Below, piece after piece: positions 54,771 to 64,000 of a stretch of DNA of 64,000 nt (position 1 is its first letter; each line of letters starts with the position of its first letter). The stretch covers positions 12,658,501-12,722,500 of the forward strand of contig JAEOAD010000048.1 in assembly GCA_036365145.1 (NCBI GenBank), in the 5' to 3' direction. Position numbers and translations under genes: made by a program. The notes below the pieces were generated by a model. The model did not search any database. It was not told where the DNA came from and saw only the letters and a list, made by a program, of their open reading frames with translations. The stretch is from Orientallactaga sibirica. Taxonomy: Eukaryota; Chordata; Mammalia; Rodentia; Dipodidae.

Positions 54771-54784
54771 GATTCAGCTTCATC

Positions 54785-55095
54785 CTTAACTCCCCACCTG
54801 GTGGAGTCTTTGGGAGGTAGAGGTAGAGCTTTGCAGGAGGCCCTGTGTCACTGGGGGTGGGCCTTGGAGTGGTACAGCCCAGTTCTGCTTGGGGGTGGGT
54901 GTCAGTGAGTTCCTGGTCTCTCCTAACTCCCTGCTGCTGTGGACATGTGACTCCTCATTTTCTGCTCCTGCCAAGCTTTCCCTTCCGTGATGAAACTTCC
55001 CCTGAAACAGTAAGCCAGAAATAAACTCTTTTCTTCCATAAGTTCCTTCTGGTTGGGTGTTTTTGTCCCAGTAGCAGGAAGGGAACTATTACAGG
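54785..55095 (+). mobile_element. URR1/LTR-like fragment
   Basis: ctgtgtcactgggggtgggc; agtaagccagaaataaactc; ends gggaactattacag. Related in layout to the element at 43448. Confidence 0.5.
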
Positions 55096-55164
55096 GTGCT
55101 AACCTGTGAACAGCCTAGATTGCCTGCCCTAGCAAGGTTATAGTCTGACAAAGGCTTTTAAAAT

Positions 55165-55327
55165 TTATTTATTTATTTATTTTTGGTTTTTCAAGGTAGG
55201 TTCTCACTGTAGCCCAGGCTGACCTGGAATTCACTATGTAGTCTCAGGCTGACCTCGGACTCATAGCGATCTTCCTACCTCTGCCTCCCGAGTGCTGAGA
55301 TGAAAGACGTGTGCCACCATGCCAGGT
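55165..55327 (-). mobile_element. B1 SINE
   Basis: (ATTT)n, ggtttttcaaggtaggttct to gtgccaccatgccaggt. Confidence 0.85.
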
Positions 55328-55837
55328 CCTGACAAGGTTTTCATGACTCAGGGTGTCAGCACAGTCCTGGCTCTGTGTATTGTGCCTATATTATGTATAC
55401 CTGTGGGTGGTCGTACTGAGCTGTTTCTGACTCAGTGAAAGATCATCGTTTCCTCAAGGCCAGGCTATTTCTAACCATGATCAGCTCCAAATTGAAATGG
55501 TTCCAGGGCATCTTGACATTGAAACGCCACCTGACTGCCTGTGTAACTCCTGCCCTGCATAAAAGCAGCCCCTTAGAAGGTCTCTATAAAGACAGCCTCT
55601 CTCTGATGTCTTGCCCACTGCAGCCGGACCACAATAGAACTAATCAGCTCTCTACTCTTGTCTTTTTCTGTCTCAGGGAGTCTTTCCTTGCCCGTGTGTC
55701 ACCAGCCTGTTGTTTCCTGGCATGGCACATAATATACTTGTCATCGAAGTATTCACTGGTGAGCTCGCACTTGACTTTTAAGAACTGACTCATACTGTTT
55801 TGGATACTAAAAAAGAATCCCTTAAAAAAGTTATTCT
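55328..55837. other. Unassigned block, possibly a decayed LTR
   Basis: Contains gccctgcataaaagcagcc and a C/T-rich stretch with splice-like tctgtctcaggg near 55670. A 117-codon open frame at 55435-55788 resembles no family I know. LTR origin is a guess. Confidence 0.3.
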
Positions 55838-56060
55838 AGGGGCTGGAGAGATGGCTGGGCAGTTAAGGCACTTGTCTGTGAAGCCCAAGGACTTAGCATT
55901 TGATTCCCCAGGTCCCACGTAAGCCAGATGCACATGGTGGCGCATACATCCAGAGTTCGTTTGCAGTGGCTGAAGGCCCTGGTGTATTCATTCTCTCTGT
56001 CTCTGTCTACCGTTTTCGCTCTCTGTCTCTGAACATAAGTAAATAAATAAGTAAATAACT
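55838..56060 (+). mobile_element. DIP-like SINE
   Basis: gggctggagagatggctggg through gtaaataaataagtaaat. Confidence 0.85.
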
Positions 56061-56204
56061 ATGCTAATATTGAAGATTATAGTGTATACAGTAGAGGAGA
56101 ACACAGTAGTAATAACTTAGCCTCTTTATGCTTCAGCAACTTTCCTAAATTACCTGTGTAACAGCAAAAAATACTACTGATACTACTGGTGCTATTGGGA
56201 AAGT

Positions 56205-56489
56205 TTACCTCCTTCCCCTCCCTTCCTTCCTTCTTCCTTTCTTCTTCCTTCCTTCCTTCCTTTCTTTCTTCCTTCCTTCCTTCCTTCCTTCCTTCCTTCC
56301 TTCCTTCCTTCCTTCCTTCCTTCCTTCCTTCCTCCTCCTCCCCCCCCCCCTCCTCCCTCCCCCCCCTCCCCCCCTCCCTCCCCCTCCCCCCCCCTCCCCC
56401 CTTCCCTCCTTCCTTCCTTCCCTCCTTCCCTCCTCCCTCCTCCCTTCCCCCTCCCTCCTTCCTTCCTTCCTTCCTTCCTTCCTTTCTTT
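56205..56489 (+). repeat. 285-bp polypyrimidine tract, (TTCC)n and C-runs
   Basis: Almost purine-free: (TTCC)n, a C-rich core at 56332-56402 and (TTCC)n again. It leads into the tail side of an antisense B1 (56490-56637). Confidence 0.95.
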
Positions 56490-56637
56490 CTTTTTTCTTG
56501 AGGTAGGGTCTCACTTTAGCCCAGGCTGACCTGGAATTCACTAAGCAGTCTCAGGGCAGCCTTGAACTCACCATGATCCTCCTACTTCTGCCTCCCGAGT
56601 GCTGGGGTTAAAGGCGTGCGCCACCACGCCCAGCTGA
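56490..56637 (-). mobile_element. B1 SINE
   Basis: tttcttgaggtagggtctca to gcgccaccacgcccagct. Confidence 0.85.
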
Positions 56638-57194
56638 CATTATCCATTTCTTATTTAATAGTGGAGTTATTAAAAGACGACACGGAGAGACAAGGGAGGC
56701 GGCACTGAGGAACTCGTCACTCTAGCTGGTGCCTGTTCTGGTATCTGGAGAAGCTGCATGTTTCGCTTGGCTGAAGGATGTCAAGAGAATGGCGTTTGTT
56801 AGAGCCAAAGGAAACAGTTATTTCTGCTTTCCATAGGCAGGCGTATGAGTGAGACATAGCCCCGTTTATATTTGTACATGCTGGGGAAATGTGTAGCATT
56901 GTATCATCACAATATGGAATGCATTCCTTATCTTCTAAATACTTCAAGAGCAGGGGAGTTTTTGTCTGAGCAGAGATGGCATGAGTGGTTATAAGAACCT
57001 CAGGACTCATGGATTTGGGGCTGGTTCACACTGAATTGTGTGAGTTGTGTGAGCACTTATTTTATAACCTGTGTCCAGTACACACAGTTCAAATGGCCCA
57101 GTGACTAAGTTGAACCCTCAGTGCCAGGAAAGACTTACTAAAGGTTTCTTCTTCTTCTTTTTCTGATCATACTACAGATGAAGACAGTTTCTTT
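56638..57194. other. Unique sequence
   Basis: SINE-free; no gene recognised. Confidence 0.45.
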
Positions 57195-57640
57195 TTTTTT
57201 TTAATTATTTATTTATTTGAGAGAGAGAAAGAGACACACCCGGGGCTTCCACCTCCTACGAACGAATTCCAGATGCGTGCACCCCCTTGTGCATCTGGCT
57301 TACGTGGGTCCTGGAGAATTGAACCAGGATCCTTTGGCTTTGTACGCAAATGCCTTAACCACTAAGGCATCTCTCTAGCCCCAGTTTCATTTTTCATGGA
57401 TGTTTCCTCTCTGTTCAGAAGAGGGAATTAAAAAAATTTAAATTACATTTATTTATTTATGTGCAGGAGAGAGAGAGAAAAAGAGAGAATAGGCACTTCA
57501 GGGCTGCTAGTAACTGCAGAAAAACTCCAGATGCGTGTACCACTTTGTGCATCTGGCTGTTATGTGGATACTGGGGAATCAAACCTAGGTCGTTAGGCTT
57601 GCAGGCAAGTGCTTTAACCACTGATCCATCTCCCCAGCCC
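57195..57640 (-). mobile_element. Two DIP-like SINEs
   Basis: 57195-57380 and 57435-57640. Confidence 0.85.
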
Positions 57641-58325
57641 TGCCCTACCTTTTTTTAATTGCCTGAAATCATCTTTGCTTGTGAGTCAATTCATGTTGCT
57701 TGTTTGCCTGTTCACAGAGCTTAAAGAGAGAGCACTAACTAACTGAGGTTTGAAATGGCTCATTCATTTCACTTAATTATTAACCTCCAAGCCTCACTGT
57801 CAGAATTCTAATCTTCGTATTGAAGTAGCTGTGTGCATTGATGAAATAACTCACCAGTCATTGAGATGGCCCGACACCCAACACAGTGCCACCAACACAG
57901 TGCCACCTTCACTGCCGAACAGCAACATGATAGACCCGGAAGGAACTCCAGCCATCGTCCAGTCCGGTCCACTGTCCTCATTTGTCTGTGAGGAAGCTGG
58001 AGCCGAGGAGGTAAGAGGACTGGCTGAGTGAGTAGCAATTACCAGATGGCTCATTCCAAAAGGTGACTGTGCCTTGGTACCTGGGCTCTGCCCAGGCTCA
58101 TTATTTCCGGGCTTCTTTCCCTCTACAGAAACCCAAATGTATCTGTTCGCACAAGTCCATGTGAAACTGTGATGCGTGGATTTGCCCCTTGGCCTCATAA
58201 TCCCCTCAGATGCAGAGCTAGAGGGGTTACGATTCTGAGATAATTGAAGGGGGGGGGTCCAGCAAATATGTTCCCTTATCCTCACCCCTCTACTGTAGGC
58301 ATCAAAAACTATATGAGTGCTCATA
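57641..58325. other. Mostly unique, with a MIR-like scrap and a 14-bp tandem
   Basis: gtgaggaagctggagccgag (57988-58007) recalls MIR. ccaacacagtgcca occurs twice in tandem at about 57878-57905. Confidence 0.45.
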
Positions 58326-58329
58326 TACC

Positions 58330-58336
58330 ACCCCAT

Positions 58337-58375
<39 letters not shown>

Positions 58376-58798
58376 TTTGGAAGAGAGAGAGAAACAATGA
58401 GAATGGGTATGCCAGGGCCTCCAGCCACTGCAAACAAACTCCAGACACATGTGCTGTCTTGTGCATCAGGCTTATGTGAGTCCTGGGGAATTGAACCTGG
58501 GTCCTTTGGCCTTACACCCAAGCACCTTAACGATTTAGACATCTCTCCAGCCCAACTGCCTCATTTAAAAATAAAAACCACAGTTTCCCTTTTCTTTTAA
58601 GATTTTTAGTTTTTATTTATTTATTAGAGACAGAGAGAGAAAGAGAATGGGCACACCAGGGCCTCTAGCCACTGCAAACAAACTCCAGATGCATGCACCA
58701 CCATGTGCATCTGGCTTACATGGGACCTGGAGAATTGAACTGGGGTCCTTAGGCTTTGCAGGCAAGTGCCTTAACTGCTAAGCCATCTCTCCAGCCCC
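58330..58798 (-). mobile_element. Two DIP-like SINEs, the first with (TTTA)n
   Basis: (TTTA)n 58331-58378; elements to 58552 and 58600-58798. Confidence 0.85.
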
Positions 58799-58834
58799 AG
58801 TTTCCCTTTTCTATGTATTTATTTGTTTCTGCAG

Positions 58835-59165
58835 TAAGAACCGGGATTGAACCCAGTGCTGAGCAAATGTTGGAGCCCCGAGCTACACCTACAGCCCCTC
58901 TAGGGTTTTTGTTTTGTTCTTTTTTTTATTGTTTTTACACGTGTGTGTGCAGATGCACGTACCTTGTGTGCATAGTACAGAGGCTGGAGAACGTTGGGTG
59001 GCCCCCTCTAGTACTCAGCCACGTGTTTCCTTGGGACCGTCTCTCACTAAACCTGGAGCTGCTGGTTTTTGGTCAGATGGCTGATGAGAGGGCCCAGGCA
59101 ATTCTCCTCCAGTGCCTACCTTCCGTAAGACTAATGTCACATGTGTGCATGGCCATGCCCAGCTG
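58835..59165 (-). mobile_element. ID SINE and B3/B4-type SINE
   Basis: ID 58838-58905. 58925-59165 (cctggagctgctggtttttg; ccatgcccagctg) is the antisense counterpart of the family at 37205. Confidence 0.55.
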
Positions 59166-59540
59166 TTTATTTAATTAATTTATTTATTATTTGCAAGGAG
59201 AGAGAGAGAGAGTATGGGCACGCCAGGGCCTCCTGACACTGCAAACAAACTCCAGACATATGGGCCACTTAGTGAATCTGGCTTTAAGTGTGTGCTGATC
59301 CTGGGCTGTCAGGCTTTGCAAACAAGTGCCTTTAACTGCTGAGCTATCTCTCCAGCCCCTAAGTATCTTATTTATTTATTTTGAGACAGAGAGTATGGGT
59401 ACACCAGGACCTCTTGTCCCTGCAAATGAACTCCAAATGCATGTGCCACTTTGTGCATCTGACTTTACGTGGGTCCTGGGGAATTAAATCTGGGCCAGCA
59501 GGCTTTGCAAGTGAGTGCTCTTAACCACTAAGCCATCTCG
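59165..59540 (-). mobile_element. Two DIP-like SINEs
   Basis: 59165-59358 and 59365-59540. Confidence 0.85.
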
Positions 59541-59884
59541 TGGCAATTTTAATGACGTTTTTGAAAGAGGCTACAAGCATTCTTTCTCATATCTACTCAT
59601 AGCATCTTCAGTGACAATTGTTACTGATGAGTTCAGGAAGTCACTTGTCTTGAATGGGTGTGCTAGTTGTAACAAATTTGCTCATCACTACATGCATGCA
59701 GAATCTGAAGTGAGGTGAGTGGGAGTAAGGAGGCTCCTCTGAGGCAGGATGTGGGTACTCTATATTTGCATCTCCAGGACTAAGTGCAATGCTTAGTATA
59801 TATTGCTAAGTATACAGAAGGTGTTCAATAAAATATGTTTGACAATTTAATGAAACAAGGCTATAGTTTGGATCCTTTTTTCTA
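59541..59884. other. Unique sequence with a MIR/L2-like end
   Basis: aagtgcaatgcttagtatat and gaaggtgttcaataaaatat (59788-59842) recall the 3' ends of MIR or L2. Confidence 0.45.
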
Positions 59885-60115
59885 AATTTTTAATTTTTTT
59901 TTTATTTTAGAGAGATCGAGCGAGAGAGAGAAGGAGAGCCAGGGCCTCAGCCACTGCAGTCTAACTCCAGATGCTTGTGCCACCTAGTGGGCATGTGCGA
60001 ACTTGCGCTTGCCTCATCTTTGTGCTCGTGGCTTAAAAGGGATCTGGAGAGTCGAACATGAGTCCTCAGGTTTCACAGGCAAGCGCCTTACCCGCTAAGC
60101 CATCTTTCCAGCCCT
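59885..60115 (-). mobile_element. DIP-like SINE with an extra internal segment
   Basis: Contains the added stretch cctagtgggcatgtgcgaac before the usual gctcgtggcttaaaaggg. Confidence 0.75.
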
Positions 60116-60530
60116 ACTGTTTGGATCTTGAGTGTCTCCCAGAGGCTCATGGGTTAAAGCTGTAGCTTGCAGCTCAGTGCTACTGGGCGGTAGTGGGGTC
60201 GTTCTGAAGAAGAGCCTCGTGGAGGGTCTCAGGTTAGTGAAGGTGTGTCCTCAAAGGGGACAGTGGGAATCCAGGCCCTTCTATCTCACTATTTGGCATT
60301 CTGGCCAGGAATTTGGAATGAATTACAGTGTTTCCACAAAAACAATGGAGCCAGTTGAAATGGACTGAGTTCCAAATTTGTGAACCAAAATAAAGTTTTT
60401 TTTTTTTTTTTTTTTGCTTAGAATTCACCTAGGGCCTCATACTTATGTATTCTACCACTAAGCGATATCCCTAGATCTGTTTTTCCTCTTTTTGACTTGA
60501 CTACGTCCAGTATTATGTTATAGTAATGGA
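60116..60530 (+). mobile_element. LTR/DNA-transposon-like fragment with an ID insertion
   Basis: gtttggatcttgagtgtctc to accaaaataaagttttt, then ID (-) 60417-60477, then tgttatagtaatggaaagcc. The layout recalls MaLR LTRs or hAT relics; class uncertain. Confidence 0.45.
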
Positions 60531-60599
60531 AAGCCAACACAGTAAGCAAATGAGACTTTTGGCTCTCCAGGAGTTCCATAGCAACAGTATCTTCTTTCT

Positions 60600-61208
60600 T
60601 TTCTTTTCTCTCTCTCTCTCTCTCTTTTTTTTTTTTTTTTTTTTTTTGGTTTTGCGAGGTAGGGTCTCACTCTGGTCCAGGCTGACCTGGAATTCACTAT
60701 GTAGTCTCAGGGTGGCCTCGAACTCTCGGCAATCCTCCTACCTCTGCCTCCCGAGTGCTGGGATTAAAGGCATGCGCCACCACGCCCGGCTTTCTTCTCT
60801 TTTTAATATTTCATTTTTATTTATTTGACAGAGAGAGAAAGAGGCAGACAGAGAGGTGGAGCAGAGAGAGAGTATGGGTGCACTAGGGCTTCCAGCCACT
60901 GAGAATGAACTCAGATGCACATGCTACTTTGTGCCTCTGGCTTTATATGGGTCCTGGGGCATTGCACCCAGGCCGTCAGGCTTTGCAAGCAAGCACTTCT
61001 AACCGCTGAACTATCTCTCCACCCTCCTTCTTTCCCTCTCTTCTTTTTTTCTTTCTCCATTTCCTCCCTCTCCTCCCTCTTCCCTTCCTTCCTTCCTCCT
61101 TCCTTCCTTATTTCTTTTCTTTCTTTCATGCTGCTGGGGATCAAACCCAGGGCTACATGCATGCCAGGTAAGCACTCTATCATTAGGTCACATTACCACA
61201 TTCCCAGC
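60600..61208 (-). mobile_element. B1, DIP-like, pyrimidine tract, ID
   Basis: B1 60630-60790, DIP-like 60795-61023, CT-rich 61025-61128, ID 61130-61208. Confidence 0.8.
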
Positions 61209-61439
61209 CTTGCCTAATTCCTTTGCTCACTTCTGCAGTCTGTCAGGTGGCTGCCAGGAACGCCTGCCTCCCCTTGGCTCTGTCTGTGGCTAAGGTGCAT
61301 TCCAATGGGCTTAGTAGGGTTGTGTGTTACATGGTATTCCCATCAAGAAAAACGAACACTGAACTTCACTTGCTGAAATTTTAGGTGATTTTTTTTCATT
61401 CATTCATTCATTTTTCTTTCTTCTTTCATTCTCTTTCTT

Positions 61440-62310
61440 TCTTTTTTTTTTTTTTTTTTTTTTTTTTTTGGTGTTTCGAGGTAGGGTCTCACTCTAGCTC
61501 AGGCTGACCTGGAATTCACTATGTAGTCTCAGGGTGGCCTCAAACTCATGGCGATCCTTCTACCTCTGCCTCCCGAGTGCTGGGATTAAAGGCGTGCGCC
61601 ACCACGCCCAGCTTCTTTTCCTTCTTTTAAAAAAAATTATTTGTTTATTTGCAAGTTGGGAGGGAGGGAGGAAGAGAGAAAGAGAATGCATGGATGCACC
61701 AGGGCCTCTTGCTGCTGCACATAAACTCCAGATGCATGTGTCACTTTGTGTATCTGGCTTTACATGGGTGCTGGGGAATTGAACCTAGGCCATCAGGATT
61801 TGCAAGCAAGTACTTTAACTGCTGAGCCATCTCGCCAGATCCCTTTTTCCTTCTTTTTTTTTTGAGGTAGGGTCAGCTCAGGCTAACATACAATTCACTC
61901 TGTGGTCTCAGTATGGCCTCGGACTCACAGTGATCCTCCTCCTCTGCCTCCTGAATGCTGGGATTAAAGGCATGCCCCACCATACCTTGTTATTTTTTTA
62001 ATTTTTTTTTTTGGGGGTTTGAGGTAGGGTCTCACTCTAGCTCAGGCTGACCTGGAATTCACTATGTAGTCTCAGGGTAGCCTCAAACTCATGGTGATCC
62101 TCCTACCTCTGCCTCCCAAATACTGGGATTAAAGGTGTGTGCCACCACGCCTGGCTCCATTTGTTTATGTTTTGAGACAGCATCTCACCCTATAGCCCAG
62201 TCCTGCCTGGAACTCACTTATGTAATCCAGGCTGGCCTCGAACTCAAGGCAACCCTCCTATCTCAGCCTCCCAAGTGCTGGGATTACAGGCATGAGCCAC
62301 CACACTCAGT
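61440..62310 (-). mobile_element. B1, DIP-like, three B1
   Basis: 61440-61615, 61625-61843, 61855-61988, 62000-62157 and 62165-62310. The last (ctgggattacaggcatgagc) is closer to murid B1 and older. Confidence 0.85.
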
Positions 62311-62474
62311 TTATTAGAGGATTTTCTACTAATGAAGATCATTGCTTGTCTGTTAGAATCTCAGCCAGAAGTGTGGCTAAATTTTCTCATTAAGTAGTGG
62401 GAGCTGTAAACGAGGAGTATATGACTTTGAAAGCTAGCTCCTTGTGCAGCCACATGCAAAAAAACTGTATTGTG

Positions 62475-62682
62475 GGGCTGGAGAGATGGCTTAGCAGTTA
62501 AGGCATTTGCCTGCAAAGACAAAGGATCCCAGTTTGACTCTCCAGGACCCACGTAAGCCACATGCACAAGGGGGTGCATGCATCTGGAGTTCACTTGCAG
62601 TAGCTGGAGGCCTGGTGCGCCCATTCTCTCTGTCTCTCTCTCTCTTTGCTTCTTTCTCTCTCTCAAGTAAATAAAATATATT
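62475..62682 (+). mobile_element. DIP-like SINE with a perfect 16-bp target duplication
   Basis: aaaaaactgtattgtg at 62459-62474 and 62683-62698. This is the cleanest copy in the window and so likely a recent insertion. Confidence 0.92.
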
Positions 62683-62698
62683 AAAAAACTGTATTGTG

Positions 62699-63485
62699 CA
62701 TATGCCATGATCAGGGAAGGCATTCCCACACACATATGTACTCTCGAGGGATCACACAGGGGCATGACATACATATATTTCACCCATTTTGGGAATGGAC
62801 AAAAGACATAGCCAAGGAGCCTTCCAGAAGTCTATAATTATACCAGTAACCAAAGCCTCCCGCAGGCAAGCTCGGCGCTGCTCGCTTTCATAGAGCCAGG
62901 ACTGCATCAAGAGACATGTTTCTGACATTCTCACACTAAGCGTCTCTTTATGTAGCACCAACAATAAAATATCTTTGTGTTGACTGTCCTTTTCTCCCTG
63001 CAGACGTCAGAAAGGAACAGAACTTCTCTCGAGGATCTAAAAAGGACACTCTGCCTCCTTTCTTAACATCGTCCATGGTGTTGCTCCATCTTTCGTTTCG
63101 ACTTCTAGAAAGACAGATATTTTCATTCCTGAGCCAAGAAGACTGGGGGCCTTGTGTCGGTGACGCAGCAGCTACATTTCAGAAAAAGAGGTGTTTTTTT
63201 TTTTAACCTGATTTTTTCCCCTGAGGCATTAAAAAAATTTGCACTGTAACTTTACAACATTAGTTATTTTTTTTTCCTATCCCCAAGGCACCATCATAAG
63301 TTGGTGGAAGGAAAAAACAACATTTAATTGCATGTAAACCCAGGGAGAGATTAGGCAGCAAGTCCAGAACCACAGGGCCACTTAGAATACCTACCTGGGC
63401 AGTTTCTTCATCCACTAGGTTAGCTATTTAAACAGCAGGAGATATTTGTTCATTCTGGAAGTCTCTTCAGCTGTTTCTAAGTGGT
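62699..63485. other. SINE-free block
   Basis: A pyrimidine tract and AG (gtccttttctccctgcag, ending at 63003) look like a splice acceptor, but no partner exon or coding frame is visible. Confidence 0.4.
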
Positions 63486-63489
63486 CAAA

Positions 63490-64000
63490 AGTAAGGAGTG
63501 GGGATATAGCTTAGTGGCAGAGTGCTGGACCAGCAAGCACGGGGCCCTAGGTTTAATCTTCAGTACTGCAAAAATAAATAAGAAATAAATGGTTAACCTG
63601 GGATATCCCTTACCCAGTATAGTGTTAGTTAGCATAAACAGAGCCTGAGGGTGGATCCCCAGCATCAAGGAGACAAGGTGGTGCATACCTGTAACCCCAG
63701 CACTTGGAAGGTACAGCCAGAAGGCTCAAAAGTTCAAGATCACTTGGGAGGCAGAGGTAGGAGGATTGCTGTGAGTTCGAGGCCACCCTGAGACTCCACG
63801 GTAAATTTCAGGCTAGCCTGAGATATATGAGACCCGGTCTCTAAACACATAAATTAGTAAAAAAATTGAAAGAATTGTCAACCTTAGAGTAAGGGAGACT
63901 ATCACTTAGTTTTCATTCACTACCCTGAGTCTAAAAGTGAAAATAAAAATGTATTTAAACCAATGTGGTGGCTCAGGTCTTTAATCTCAGCACTTAGGAG
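63490..64000 (+). mobile_element. ID, B1 and the start of a B1 cut by the window end
   Basis: ID 63495-63580 (ggggatatagcttagtggca), B1 63650-63850 with a partly duplicated left half, B1 63958-64000. Confidence 0.7.

Noticed and set aside
55435..55788. 117-codon open frame as a retroviral or host gene
   Set aside because: No recognisable domain or composition; possibly over an LTR-like relic, but the evidence is too weak to call coding.

Overview
This is mammalian nuclear DNA, almost certainly from a rodent. It is dense in short retroposons: a 7SL-derived B1 family, and a tRNA-derived B2-superfamily SINE of about 200 bp whose head reads ggctggagagatggcttag and which carries a ggttcgattcc B box. 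The second family resembles the DIP element of jerboas and birch mice, so a dipodid rodent is my best guess. That species call is from memory and is only moderately secure. "DIP-like" below means this family.

The only gene I can support is Hmgb1 on the + strand, roughly 17.45-23.41 kb. It has a TATA-less CpG-island promoter with three CCAAT boxes, a non-coding exon 1 (donor after 17591), coding exons at 20005-20168, 20369-20514 and 20925-21099, and a last exon with the acidic tail and a long 3'UTR ending near 23.41 kb. Residues 1-157 match the HMGB1 family throughout. The last coding exon is odd: its expected start (codons for Asp-Ile-Ala-Ala-Tyr) is missing and looks like a 17-nt loss between two short TACAG repeats. 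As written, splicing would give an immediate stop after residue 158. This is either a real lesion or an assembly error, and it is the most consequential observation here.

Layout: 0-16 kb is a SINE-rich upstream flank with L1 3' ends, an ancient L1M fossil broken up by SINEs, and one unassigned unique block (4.65-5.50 kb). 16-23.4 kb is the Hmgb1 unit, nearly free of SINEs. 23.4-28.6 kb is SINEs. 28.6-31.8 kb is a 5'-truncated antisense L1 with a damaged ORF2. 31.8-64 kb is again SINE-rich, with older DNA transposons (MER2-like, MER5A-like, URR1-like), MIR fragments and several SINE-free blocks of 0.3-1.1 kb (38.45-39.48 and 45.82-46.93 kb are the largest).

Fine structure worth attention includes a perfect 44-bp inverted repeat in a URR1-like element, a 50-bp flank copied into a neighbouring SINE, target sites present in three copies with two SINEs between them, and two target-duplication-flanked copies of a SINE variant that share an unusual head and a short 3' module. 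I saw no tRNA or rRNA gene, no CRISPR array and no prokaryotic-type system.
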